A DNA stretch of 41,021 nucleotides from Parabacteroides goldsteinii (GTDB taxonomy: Bacteria > Bacteroidota > Bacteroidia > Bacteroidales > Tannerellaceae): assembly GCF_015550595.1 (NCBI RefSeq), contig NZ_JADNBB010000042.1, forward strand, positions 1 through 41,021. Reading direction: 5' to 3'. The position numbers and the translations under genes were made by a program. The stretch's first letter is position 1; each line of letters opens with the position of its first letter. Shown here piece after piece: positions 24,531-33,941 of the stretch. A model generated the notes under the pieces. That model saw nothing but the letters and a program-made list of their open reading frames with translations, did not search any database and was not told the origin of the DNA.

Positions 24531-24614
24531 TCAATTTGTGAATTAATTAATGAGGACAAAAGTACTGATTTTTATCGAGAACAGCGAATAACAAGTTTTT
24601 AAAGATTCCGCATT

Positions 24615-24818
24615 CTATTCCTTTTGTAACGTTTGGTATCGTGGATAAAGGTTTTCATCAGTGACGTTTTTCAATCCATGGAGTACTATTGGGTTATCCC
24701 CTACAGTTGCCCGGTACAGAGGAAGCGGTTTCTTGCCCATGACGAGCAGGGCATGGTTACGAACAAGTAACGCAGCGGTGTCAGGATTTGGCTTCGACAG
24801 TGATTGTAATGGCTTCAC
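24615..24818 (-). CDS. Unidentified small ORF or gene fragment
   Basis: 67 codons with a coding-like second half (KKPLPLYRATVGDNPIVLHG; LKNVTDENLYPRYQTLQKE). The N-terminus looks frame-disturbed: another frame upstream reads REAITITVEAKS then stops. It may be the 3' end of a mobile-element gene. No family recognised. Confidence 0.3.
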   Translation of the reverse strand: MKPLQSLSKPNPDTAALLVRNHALLVMGKKPLPLYRATVGDNPIVLHGLKNVTDENLYPRYQTLQKE

Positions 24819-24895
24819 GAATTATCGCTACTTCAACTAAAACTCTTGTAACTCAATTCTATCACTATATCTTTCCGCATTTCACTTTTTTGTAG

Positions 24896-24903
24896 TAATT
24901 TTG
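24896..24903 (+). promoter_or_regulatory. -7 box for the interrupted Rpn gene
   Basis: TAATTTTG matches TAnnTTTG, 32 bases before the start codon of exon 1. Confidence 0.45.
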
Positions 24904-24934
24904 TACCTCTAAAGAACATCAAAAACAAAAAACT

Positions 24935-24976
24935 ATGGAAAGATATTTGGATCCAAAAGCCGATTTGACTTTCAAG
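24935..24976 (+). pseudogene. 5' exon of an Rpn-family gene
   Basis: Fourteen codons encode MERYLDPKADLTFK, the well-known start of Rpn/PD-(D/E)XK family proteins. The next bases are GTGCGAC, the 5' end of a group II intron. The gene resumes at about 27345. Confidence 0.85.
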
Positions 24977-25586
24977 GTGCGACACGAAGTCGTATAAATA
25001 ATTGTTTTACATTAGATAAAACCTGCTGTTCCGTCAGCAGTTGCCTATTGATATATGCATTGCGGGTAACTGCATTGTATAAAGCTATCGAGACAAAGTA
25101 ATCCTTCCTTGATGGAATAAAGCCAATCGTGAGAGAAGTTTGATGGCTGTTAGTATCATACGGTCAGGATGCAAGGCAGGAAGGTATGGTTAACATACGT
25201 GAACTACTTATAGGTGTCGTTATCAAAGGAATAAGCCAAAGATACTGAAAGGCTTACCTAAAAAGGATAGTAGTCGGGTTATTCTTCCCTTTGAATAAGA
25301 ATACACGGAACATGATGGCTACCGGCGCAGAGGTGGAACCTACCCCTTCCATTTGTTATTTATACGAAACGTGGTAAGCCCGTATTATTCTTCCTTTAAA
25401 CGGGAAGAAAGCAGTTCGCAAGAAAAGCCGTTAATAATGCGGGTAAGAGATGGTGGAAAACGCGAAAGCCTTTCTGTAATGGAAAGGATAGAAGTTTTAA
25501 CGTTACTTCGCACGAAAGTGTGCAGACTTCCACACAAGGTGACTCATTACAAGAAACTTACAGAACTTCAGAAAGGAGGAAAGCAA

Positions 25587-27250
25587 ATGAACGAATCAAC
25601 GTGTGCACCTTCTGACGCAGAAACAGCATGGTCCTTGATAGACTGGGATAAATGCACAACCTACGTTAAGAAGCTGCAAGCTCGTATTGTAAAGGCTCAA
25701 CAGGCAGGTAGACATGGAAAGGTTCAATCCCTTGAGTGGCTATTAACCCACTCGTATTCAGCTAAAGCGTTAGCCGTAAAACGAGTTACTTCAAACACTG
25801 GCAAAAGAACATCCGGGGTGGACCATGAGATATGGACGACTCCTCTATCCAAGGGCAAAGCCATACTGAAATTAAAACGTCATGGCTATTGTCCACAATC
25901 CCTAAGACGGGTCCATATTAAAAAAAAAGTAACGGAAAACTACGTCCTTTAGGTATCCCGACCATGACCGACCGTGCCATGCAGGCACTTTATCTCATGG
26001 CGTTAGACCCTGTATCGGAGACAACTGCCGACACGGTATCCTATGGTTTTCGTAAAGAACGTAGCTGTTGGGATGCCATCGAACAATGTTTTATCAATTT
26101 ATCTCGAAACAACTCAGCCGGTTGGATACAGGAAGGAGATATAGAAGGTTGTTTCGACCATATCAGTCACGAGTGGCTGATGAAGCATGTACCGATGGAT
26201 AAAAACATCCTTGGAAAATGGCTTAAAAGCGGTTTTGTCTTTAAGAACCATCTTTATCCTACCGACGAAGGTACGCCACAAGGGGGTATCATTTCCCCCA
26301 CACTGGCAAATCTGGCCCTTGACGGTTTGGAAAAAGAACTGGCACAAAAGTTTAAAATCCGATGGACCGGTGGTTATCATAACTTTAAAGTGAACCTGAC
26401 GCGTTATGCGGACGACTTTATCATCACAGCCGAGAGTAAGGAGACAATCGAAGAGGAAGTCCTTCCTCTTGTACGGAATTTTCTGGCAGAAAGAGGTCTT
26501 ACGCTTTCAGAAGAGAAAACCAAGATTACCCATATAAACGAGGGCTTTGATTTCTTAGGTTTCAATATACGAAAGTATAGTGGAAAACTATTGATAAAAC
26601 CATCTAAAGAACGTGTCAAAAAGTCCCTTCTTAAAATCCGTAAGATAATCAAGGATAACTCCGATTGTCGACAGGAATATTTGATAAGACTACTAAATCC
26701 TGTTATACAAGGTTGGGCGAATTACTATCGGTATAGTGTCGCCTCTAAAATCTTTGATAACACAGACCATCAGATATTTATCAAACTGTGAAAATGGAGT
26801 ACCCGTCGCCATCCAAAGAAAACCCGTTCGTGGATAGTTCGTAAATATTATCACCATATCGGTACCCGTCATTGGTGCTTCTCAAGTAAAAGGGAGAAGT
26901 GTGGCAAAGAGGGGCCTGCATATGATGTAATCCGGTTTCTGACAGACACAAAGATAGAGCGGTATATCAAAATAAGAAAGCAAGCCAACCCGTATGACCC
27001 GGCCTGGAATGCTTACTTTGACAAAAGATATACGTACAAAATGCTTCAGCATCTGAATGACCGTAAATATTTACTGTACTTGTGGAACAACCAGGATAAA
27101 AGATGTCCTTACTGCAATCAACCTATCGACAAAAAACAAGCTTGGAATGTACAGCGTCTTGAAAAGGACGGTAAGCCAATCCGGTTGTTAGTTCACGACA
27201 GTTGCCGCAGACGAAAAGACCAGTTAAAAGGTATTGAGCCGGTTCCATAG
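25587..27250 (+). pseudogene. ltrA: Broken group II intron reverse transcriptase/maturase
   Basis: Start at ATG 25587 behind GAAAGGAGG. The frame encodes the RT N-terminus (MNESTCAPSDAETAWSLIDW) up to RRVHIKKK. A run of nine A (25920-25928) then shifts the frame; one more A would restore KKKSNGKLRPLGIPTM. The second part has the RT core with YADD (RYADDFIITAES) and the maturase helix region (NPVIQGWANYYRYS). It ends at TGA 26789-26791, where Trp (TGG) is expected. The same frame continues through WSTRRHPKK to an HNH-like end (CPYCNQPI...VHDSC), stopping at 27250. The lesions suggest an inactive protein unless slippage or readthrough rescues it. Confidence 0.88.
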
Positions 27251-27269
27251 CAGGAGCTTTGAGTTGCTT

Positions 27270-27344
27270 GAGCCGTATGCGGTGAAAGTCGCACGTACGG
27301 TTCTTAGGGGAGGAAGCGGCAGTGATGCCGCCGACTTACCCGCT
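27270..27344 (+). ncRNA. Group II intron domains V and VI
   Basis: Domain V (27270-27303) begins GAGCCGTATGCGGTGAAAGT and folds into a near-perfect hairpin with the catalytic AGC triad and a GAAA tetraloop. Domain VI (about 27307-27341) carries the bulged adenosine used as branch point. The RNA catalytic core thus appears intact although the protein is not. Confidence 0.9.
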
Positions 27345-28238
27345 CGTATTTTGGCGAACATCCCGACCTGGTGATGAGTTTCCTGAATGCGCTCCTCCAG
27401 TTGGAAAAGGATGAGGAGATTGAACATATCGAGTACCTTCCCGCCGAGATGGTTCCCGAGACCCCGTTGCGCAAGAATAGCATTGTGGATGTGCGTTGCC
27501 GTGACAGCAAGGGGCGGCAGTTCATCGTGGAGATGCAAATGGCCTGGTCGCCGGAGTTTCGCCAGCGTGTTTTGTTCAATGCTGCGAAAGCGTATGTGCG
27601 TCAGTTGGATAAAGGAATTGATTACAGCTTGTTGGAGCCGGTCTATTCGCTGAATTTAGTAAATGACGTGATGTACCCATTGCTCCCGGGCTATTATCAC
27701 AACTACCGTATCGTACATGAAGAGCACAGTGACCGGGTGATAGAGGGGTTGCATTTGGTATTTGTCGAACTTCCCAAATTTACGCCCCAGACGTTTGTCG
27801 AGAAACGTATGCATGTTCTTTAGTTGCGTTACTTGACTGAGATTAAAGATAATACAGAGGTTGTCTCTACTGATTTGCTGGAAAAATCCGGAAATTGGGA
27901 AAGCCTTGTATGAAATCCGTGAATCAGCCTTTTCGAATGCTGAATTGGCAGCCTACGACAAATTTTGGGACATCATCAGTGTTGAGATTACCCTCTATAA
28001 TAGCTGGATACGCAGAGGAATGGTCAAAGGGATGGCCAAAGGACTTGCAAAGGGACGTGCCAAAGGACTTGCTGAAGGCATTGCCAAAGGACGTTCAGAA
28101 GGTCTTGCCGAAGGGCGTGCCGAAGGAGAAAAGTTGAAGCAAGAGGCGATAGCTCGTGGAATGAAAGCGGATGGATTATCCATTGAAATGATCGTTCGTT
28201 ATACCGGCTTATCAGCTGAAGATATTGAAAACCTGTGA
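27345..28238 (+). pseudogene. 3' part of the interrupted Rpn-family gene
   Basis: Downstream of the intron the Rpn gene continues (FGEHPDLVMSFLNALLQLEK; IVDVRCRDSKGRQFIVEMQM). The catalytic core D-V-R...F-I-V-E-M-Q-M is preserved. Several lesions follow: the frame is uncertain by one base at the intron junction, TAG at 27821 replaces an expected Trp codon after KRMHVL, and an extra A near 27882 shifts the frame into the last part (NPEIGKALYEIRESAFSNAE). The C-terminus has the family's Gly-Lys/Glu repeats (GLAKGRAKGLAEGIAKG) and a final helix-turn-helix-like segment. The gene is dead even if the intron splices. Confidence 0.85.
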
Positions 28239-28294
28239 TGTGCAGTATTGCTTTTAATACTTAAAAAAACAGCTACCTGTACACTTTGTTAAAT

Positions 28295-28350
28295 AAAAAC
28301 GGCTGTCTGAAACTTACATTCTTGTGAGATTTTCAGACAGCCGTTTTTTT
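28295..28350. terminator. Strong bidirectional terminator
   Basis: AAAACGGCTGTCTGAAA and its complement form an 18-bp stem (28295-28312 with 28331-28348), followed by T7 on the plus side and flanked by A-rich sequence on the left. It ends the fimbrial operon from the right and the Rpn remnant from the left. Confidence 0.9.
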
Positions 28351-28370
28351 GTATCAACCGTATCGGCGGG

Positions 28371-31300
28371 TTACTTCACCTCAACCTTTTCGCTGACGAC
28401 TTGCGAACCGCTTTCGGCGCGGACAACGTAGAAGCCCGGTGCGAGGTGGTCGACAAAGGCGGTCGGCGTGTTCAGGTTGCGCAAGGTGCGCAGGGCACGG
28501 CCGGCAATGTCGTAGACCGTCACTTCGTTCAGTGGATCAACAGAAGATATATCGATCCGTCCGGGGGCACTGTTGTAGAAAATGATGCGGCCCTGGGCAA
28601 TGATCTCGTTCGACGTGGCGATGGAGCCGTTCAGGAAGTAGCGTCCGGAGGTGTTGCCCGGAACGGTCAGCGTCAGGCCGTCGGTCACGTCATAGCGCTT
28701 GCCGGTTTGTTTGTCTACCAATTTCACGTTCTTCATGGCACCCGACAGTTTGAAGCTCAGCTCTACCGGGGTCGCGTCTTTGCCGTGGATGCCGACCGGT
28801 ATTTCGTTCAGCTCCGGTGTCACGTTGATGGCCGTCATCTGGCTACCGGCAAGGGTATAAACCTGCGGTGCGGCGACTTCCTCGTTGATCAGCAAGGCGG
28901 CATCTTCCCCCTCCACATAGCTGTCCGAAGCGGTAACCAAACCGGCAACGACGGCGGTGTTGCGTACTCCGTCACGGGTGGCGGTGATGCGTAATTGCGG
29001 CAGGGGGTCTTCGGATGAGGCAGCGGTGGCGGAGCGCAAACCGAGATTAGTTCCATTTGCCGGGGCTTTCGCAATCATCTCGGTGTTGAAAGTGGCAGAA
29101 GGCAAATCCGGAACGATGAATGATTGGAGAGGGGCGACAAACTTCGGATCTGCGTCACTTGTCGAGATGCTATATTCATTACCCAGGATATGGGCAGTCG
29201 TACCTGTAGAGGTCATGATATAGTAAGTATTTTGTGACTTACCGTTTAAGAACTCCTCCATATCCAGATGCGACATGAAGGGGTTACCGAACATACCGCC
29301 TGTAGAGGAAACCTCACAAAACTTAACAGCGTTCCGTCCTTTTTCATCAGGGCTGATATGGAAGCGGCCGTTACCGGCGCGATTTGTCAATATTGTATCA
29401 TTTCCGCTACCTGTCGTACTACCATAATAAGTATATTTATCATCAGCCTTCGGCAGACGGAACAACACTTTACTATTAGTTAATGCAGTTTTTTTATCCG
29501 TCTTCGTCCCAATCGAGAATCCAGTACCCGGCGTAAACGGAACATTTACATCATTATACAGGTTTGACCAACTACCTGTAATCCCGTAATTGACATTTGC
29601 AGAACCATTCGGACGAACAACCGTAGCCGTTGTCTTATCCCATCCACGCATATAGACGGCAGGTTGCCAACGGGTATAGTTTGTGTTATTATAGTTGATA
29701 TTCTCAAACGCCGGTGTCTCCTGACGTGCATACTTACCTACAGAAGAAGTACCTGTCGGTAAATACATATCCCCCGACACCACGCCTTTCAAGGGTGAAG
29801 CGAGCATGTACCAGCGATTCGGAGCCATTTCGTAATCTACGTGTGCCTTGTTGTAAGTCAAGAACTCCGTATGCAGGATTTCCGATTCGGGCTTGATGTA
29901 GATCTCGTCGCAGGTGTTGCCGTAGAAGCGGACACAAGCGTAATCATGATCCTTTAATGCAAGTTCACCTGTTGGTTCTTCACCCCATAATTCTTTCTCA
30001 TAATCCGGATCGGCAAGCAAGTCATATTCGATGTTCTTAGTGGCAGCACCGATTTCATTGGTCGTAGCCATCTGTAATATCGGATATTGCTCTTGCTTTT
30101 TTAATTCATATAAATGCGGATAGGCAGAATAAGGCTTATTTTCCTTATTGCCATAAATCGTCACCTTCGTGAAACGCATCGGGGTGTAGGCTTCGTTATG
30201 AGTACCATTTACTTGTGCACCTGTTTGTCCATCATCCGTTCCCATATAAAGCTCACTGTTCTTAGACCGTCTCCAATGGCTTGGTCCGTCGTTATTCCAG
30301 TTGTGCATATTCTCGGCACTACCTACCCACGTCACATATTCGGGGACGATTTTAAGGGTGAGTTGGAAAGAACCGGAATAAGCGGTCTTATCATCTTTGT
30401 CCTTTACAGCATAAGGTATATCCACCATATACCAAAAACCTTCTTTGAAGTTGTTAACAGCCTCTTCGGTGAATTTGATTTTGAAATAATTCGTAGCCCA
30501 GGCTGCTGTTGTAGCATTATCGACAAGTTCCTCCAGAGTAGCAACCGATTTTGAGTTATTATATTTCGTGTCAGAAGTCTTCAAAACCGTTATATCGGTC
30601 TTTGTATCCTTAGCAAATTTCTCACCCTCTGCCGACTTCCGGAAATGAACCGGAATACGCAATGTACCATCATTCTTCTGCATATCTTGTATCTGGACTA
30701 ATCCGACACGGACAGACCGGACATGTTTACCTCCAAAATCATCCGGTTGGTTCGGATTATTCGGATCTTTGGGGTCCGGGTCTTCAGGGTCTTTGGGATC
30801 ATCCGGGTCCTCTGGATCAGGCACGTCGGGATCACCCGGCTCGATAGTCGGAGGATTCGGACCTAATTGGATTACGACAGGGTCAGGGCAATACAAATGG
30901 TCATCAATCACATTACCATTACCATCTTTTTGTTGAGCTTGTGGCAAACCTATAATTGTTTGGTATTTGTTTGCCATTATGTATTCAAAGGATGATTGAC
31001 TAAAGACAAATTTCCCGCTCGCATTGTCTCCACGATATTCTCCTCCATAAGTTGTTAAAGCATTTTTTATAACCTCACTCCCATCCGGATTCGTAGAAAT
31101 CTCCCTTAGTGCCTGTGCTATTGTGTATGTTTGACTATTCACAGTCACTGTTGATGCATTAAACTCTACGACATCTCCTATAAACCAATCAAACTTGGCA
31201 TTTTCTACTGTTTCCCATCCATTTTCACCCAAATAACGGAAATTACCGGCTATTTTATATGTTTTCCCCTGCTCCGCATTTTCCGGTGATGAGATTTCAG

Positions 31301-33929
31301 TATTCAAATCATCCCCTTCAAATATCTTAAAGCGATCTCCCGTAAGAGAAATACTAAACGGATCTCCGGTTAAAGCACAAGCATCGCACTTAGCAGGCAC
31401 ACTAGGGTGACCTATCGGTTGAGCGGAAATTCTGGCTATATATTTTTTACTGGGATCAAATGACTTACCAATATTAAGAGGAAGAGAATAGATTTTATCT
31501 TCCGATGTTTTTCCATCCGAACCAAAAGACGAATCCACCCATTTCATATCTTCCTTACGAGTGGAAAGATAAGACACACGACATGATTCCGGGATGCCGT
31601 CACCATCGTAGTCGATTTCAATAGGACTATTTAAATTATCCTCCACATAAACGGAATAATAAATTTTTGTAAAGTATTCTACTGCATCACTTTCGCCATT
31701 AGGATATGTTTTACTTATATAATCTTTCAACTCCTGAGGCAACTTGTCATCCCATTCAACATCTTTATTTATACCTTCCACTTTTGCGTTCGCAGTCAAC
31801 CCCATTACACTCATTATATTACTATAACTTGTTACATATTTGACTGTTTTTAATTCCGTATCACACAAGTCACCGGCTTGGATAATTTCAACTTCCGGCT
31901 TTCTTTTGAAGATACGGATGTCGTCAATGGCATAGTCGGCTCCATCGGTGTGGGGCTCGTTGTTTTGGACTTCCAAATAGAATTCGGTACAGCCGGCGAT
32001 CTCATCTTCCGAAACGGCAAATTTGTAATGGAATTGTTGCCATTTCATGAGGTTATAATTAAATTTATCTTTGGTCTCTGCTTTTACATTAGGAGCATTT
32101 GAATGACCAAGCTTATTATCTCTATAATCCGTCAATGCATCTCCTGTTGTAAAACGATGAAGAACAACTTCTTCTTGACCTTTTACTCCTTTTAATATTA
32201 TATTCAAATTTGGAGCCAACGGAAGAGGATTGCCATCAGCCCATACGTCACATCCCGGACGCGTCATATCGGCTAACCATCCGGTTACGGTCAACTCCGT
32301 ATTTCCACAAATAGAACCTTCTATTGGTACAGATACCAAAGTACCAGGTTCATCCGTTGCATCAATATAACAAAAATAACCGTATTTTGCCGCCCCTGCT
32401 TCCTTTGTTACTGTATAAGTTCGATCATACAATTCTCTGTTTTCATAAATTTTATTTCCATATTTGTATACATCTTCTATATAAGGTGTTACCCACTTAT
32501 AGTATCTATTTACATCGCCAGTAGAACAAAGATCATCATGTTTAGACTTACCTTCAACATTCGCACTTCTAAACAAGCCATACATTCCAGGATATGAAGT
32601 ATAACACTTTGAATTTTGGTCTAATAGGGACTTACCATTTATATATATAAATCCATAACTTGTTTCAGACTGGTTGAAAGAGCCCAAAGGACTATTTGAC
32701 ATATTATCACCTGCTTGAATCTCATTTACAATAGACTTTTGGTCAAAATCAACAATACCTATTTGTTCATATTTCTTAATATTCCCTCTGGGCCATCTAT
32801 CACTATCCTTATTTATCTCATCTTCCAATATGAACTTGGCATTCTCAATGGGATGAAAATTGAAAGTGGCAATAACCCCACTTTGATGGGGAGTGTTTTC
32901 ATTACAAATGGCTCGTATATCAACCTTAAAATCATTTTTAAGCGCATCGTTTATTTCTATTTTCTGCGTCTGTTGCAAATCCAAGTCTGCCTTTCTTGTT
33001 ACAAGATGAAAATCTTTAAAATCGGCATCATTATCACTATTTATTCGATATTGAAATTTTGATCCTTGGTGAACCTTCCCATCGTTCCAAAAATAATTAT
33101 CCGGTGTATAAGGCATAGATAAGTTTATAGATTCTGCATCTTTCGGAAAATCGATATAATAAATTGTTTTCTCCTGAATATAAGAAGGACACTCTTCCGC
33201 TTTTTTAATTACATACTTGTATCGTTTAAGCAAGGTGGGTTCTGCATATGTTCCTTTGATATCAGAAGAACTTGAAGGTGTCCAAATTCCATCCTGATAA
33301 ACACTTACATCACAATACACAACATCACCATCTGCATAGTCGTTCGGCAATGTATAGGCAATAGTAGAGGCATCGATTCCTAGACCACGCTTATATTCAC
33401 TCAAAATGCCGTTGGTTTGTTCCGGAATAACATTTGAATCTTTTAATCGATTCGACCAAATTAAGCCATCGGTTTCTTTGACTTTGACAAAATAATCATG
33501 TGTTATGTACAGATCCGCATTTCCTGTATTTCCTGCTGATTTTCCATTACATATACTCAAAGATCCACCTCTATTAGCAGACATGTTTTTAGTAACAGTT
33601 ACTGAGTGATGTCCTATTCTTTCTTTGATAAATTTATCTCCATTTTTTACATACCAATGAACAAACCAGTTGTAAGATTTATCGTTATCGTTCCTCGTAT
33701 TTACATTCAACACTGGTATCGACAATACACGTGGCTTAGCCGGATCAACATAAATAATCTCTTCTTTCACATGAACTTTATCATGATCTTCTGAAAACTT
33801 TAGGCTAATCACCGGTCTATTCGTCGTTTCCTGTCCCCAAGCCATCCCGACGCCTCCGCCTGTCAGCAGGGCGAACGACAAGAACAGCATCCGGAGCCAT
33901 CTGTCATATATTATTTTATTTCGTTTCAT
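28371..33929 (-). CDS. 1852-residue type IX-secreted surface protein, candidate fimbrial adhesin
   Basis: Signal peptide (MLFLSFALLTGGGVGMAWG, cleavage near residue 32). The last 75 residues form a type IX secretion C-terminal domain: GRIDISSVDPLNEVTVYDIA, GRALRTLRN, LAPGFYVVRAESGSQVVSEK and the final VEVK. Residues about 1024-1063 are an Asp/Pro-rich linker (DPEDPDDPKDPEDPDPKDPN) dividing the protein in two. The N-terminal part is beta-rich with several cysteines. It is the last gene of the Mfa-type fimbrial operon, 12 bases after the preceding gene. By analogy with T9SS-secreted Mfa5 of Porphyromonas gingivalis, it may be the tip adhesin (inference). The central part (about 29.3-33.8 kb) is visibly AT-richer than the C-terminal part and the upstream genes. 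Confidence 0.85.
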   Translation of the reverse strand: MKRNKIIYDRWLRMLFLSFALLTGGGVGMAWGQETTNRPVISLKFSEDHDKVHVKEEIIYVDPAKPRVLSIPVLNVNTRNDNDKSYNWFVHWYVKNGDKFIKERIGHHSVTVTKNMSANRGGSLSICNGKSAGNTGNADLYITHDYFVKVKETDGLIWSNRLKDSNVIPEQTNGILSEYKRGLGIDASTIAYTLPNDYADGDVVYCDVSVYQDGIWTPSSSSDIKGTYAEPTLLKRYKYVIKKAEECPSYIQEKTIYYIDFPKDAESINLSMPYTPDNYFWNDGKVHQGSKFQYRINSDNDADFKDFHLVTRKADLDLQQTQKIEINDALKNDFKVDIRAICNENTPHQSGVIATFNFHPIENAKFILEDEINKDSDRWPRGNIKKYEQIGIVDFDQKSIVNEIQAGDNMSNSPLGSFNQSETSYGFIYINGKSLLDQNSKCYTSYPGMYGLFRSANVEGKSKHDDLCSTGDVNRYYKWVTPYIEDVYKYGNKIYENRELYDRTYTVTKEAGAAKYGYFCYIDATDEPGTLVSVPIEGSICGNTELTVTGWLADMTRPGCDVWADGNPLPLAPNLNIILKGVKGQEEVVLHRFTTGDALTDYRDNKLGHSNAPNVKAETKDKFNYNLMKWQQFHYKFAVSEDEIAGCTEFYLEVQNNEPHTDGADYAIDDIRIFKRKPEVEIIQAGDLCDTELKTVKYVTSYSNIMSVMGLTANAKVEGINKDVEWDDKLPQELKDYISKTYPNGESDAVEYFTKIYYSVYVEDNLNSPIEIDYDGDGIPESCRVSYLSTRKEDMKWVDSSFGSDGKTSEDKIYSLPLNIGKSFDPSKKYIARISAQPIGHPSVPAKCDACALTGDPFSISLTGDRFKIFEGDDLNTEISSPENAEQGKTYKIAGNFRYLGENGWETVENAKFDWFIGDVVEFNASTVTVNSQTYTIAQALREISTNPDGSEVIKNALTTYGGEYRGDNASGKFVFSQSSFEYIMANKYQTIIGLPQAQQKDGNGNVIDDHLYCPDPVVIQLGPNPPTIEPGDPDVPDPEDPDDPKDPEDPDPKDPNNPNQPDDFGGKHVRSVRVGLVQIQDMQKNDGTLRIPVHFRKSAEGEKFAKDTKTDITVLKTSDTKYNNSKSVATLEELVDNATTAAWATNYFKIKFTEEAVNNFKEGFWYMVDIPYAVKDKDDKTAYSGSFQLTLKIVPEYVTWVGSAENMHNWNNDGPSHWRRSKNSELYMGTDDGQTGAQVNGTHNEAYTPMRFTKVTIYGNKENKPYSAYPHLYELKKQEQYPILQMATTNEIGAATKNIEYDLLADPDYEKELWGEEPTGELALKDHDYACVRFYGNTCDEIYIKPESEILHTEFLTYNKAHVDYEMAPNRWYMLASPLKGVVSGDMYLPTGTSSVGKYARQETPAFENINYNNTNYTRWQPAVYMRGWDKTTATVVRPNGSANVNYGITGSWSNLYNDVNVPFTPGTGFSIGTKTDKKTALTNSKVLFRLPKADDKYTYYGSTTGSGNDTILTNRAGNGRFHISPDEKGRNAVKFCEVSSTGGMFGNPFMSHLDMEEFLNGKSQNTYYIMTSTGTTAHILGNEYSISTSDADPKFVAPLQSFIVPDLPSATFNTEMIAKAPANGTNLGLRSATAASSEDPLPQLRITATRDGVRNTAVVAGLVTASDSYVEGEDAALLINEEVAAPQVYTLAGSQMTAINVTPELNEIPVGIHGKDATPVELSFKLSGAMKNVKLVDKQTGKRYDVTDGLTLTVPGNTSGRYFLNGSIATSNEIIAQGRIIFYNSAPGRIDISSVDPLNEVTVYDIAGRALRTLRNLNTPTAFVDHLAPGFYVVRAESGSQVVSEKVEVK

Positions 33930-33941
33930 CGTATTCTGAAT

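Larger units (their letters stand above)
24977..27344 (+). mobile_element. Group II intron inserted in an Rpn gene
   Basis: The element starts with GTGCGAC, matching the group II 5' consensus GUGYG, and has a 34-nt domain V at 27270-27303. A domain VI hairpin follows (GCGGC/GCCGC with a bulged A near 27338), and the 3' end is at 27343 or 27344. About 610 bases of non-coding RNA domains (24977-25586) precede the reverse-transcriptase ORF in domain IV. Total length is 2.37 kb. The Rpn coding sequence on both sides proves the insertion and its orientation. The encoded protein is damaged, so movement would need help in trans. Confidence 0.92.

Noticed and set aside
28020-28130. Degenerate 12-bp repeats (GGxCTTGCCAAAGG type)
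   Set aside because: These encode the Gly-Lys/Glu repeats normal for the C-terminus of Rpn-family proteins, so they are expected rather than novel.
30740-30860. Repetitive GGGTCTTTGGGATC-like DNA suggestive of a repeat array
   Set aside because: It simply encodes the Asp/Pro linker of the large secreted protein; units are irregular and in frame, with no spacer structure, so it is not CRISPR.
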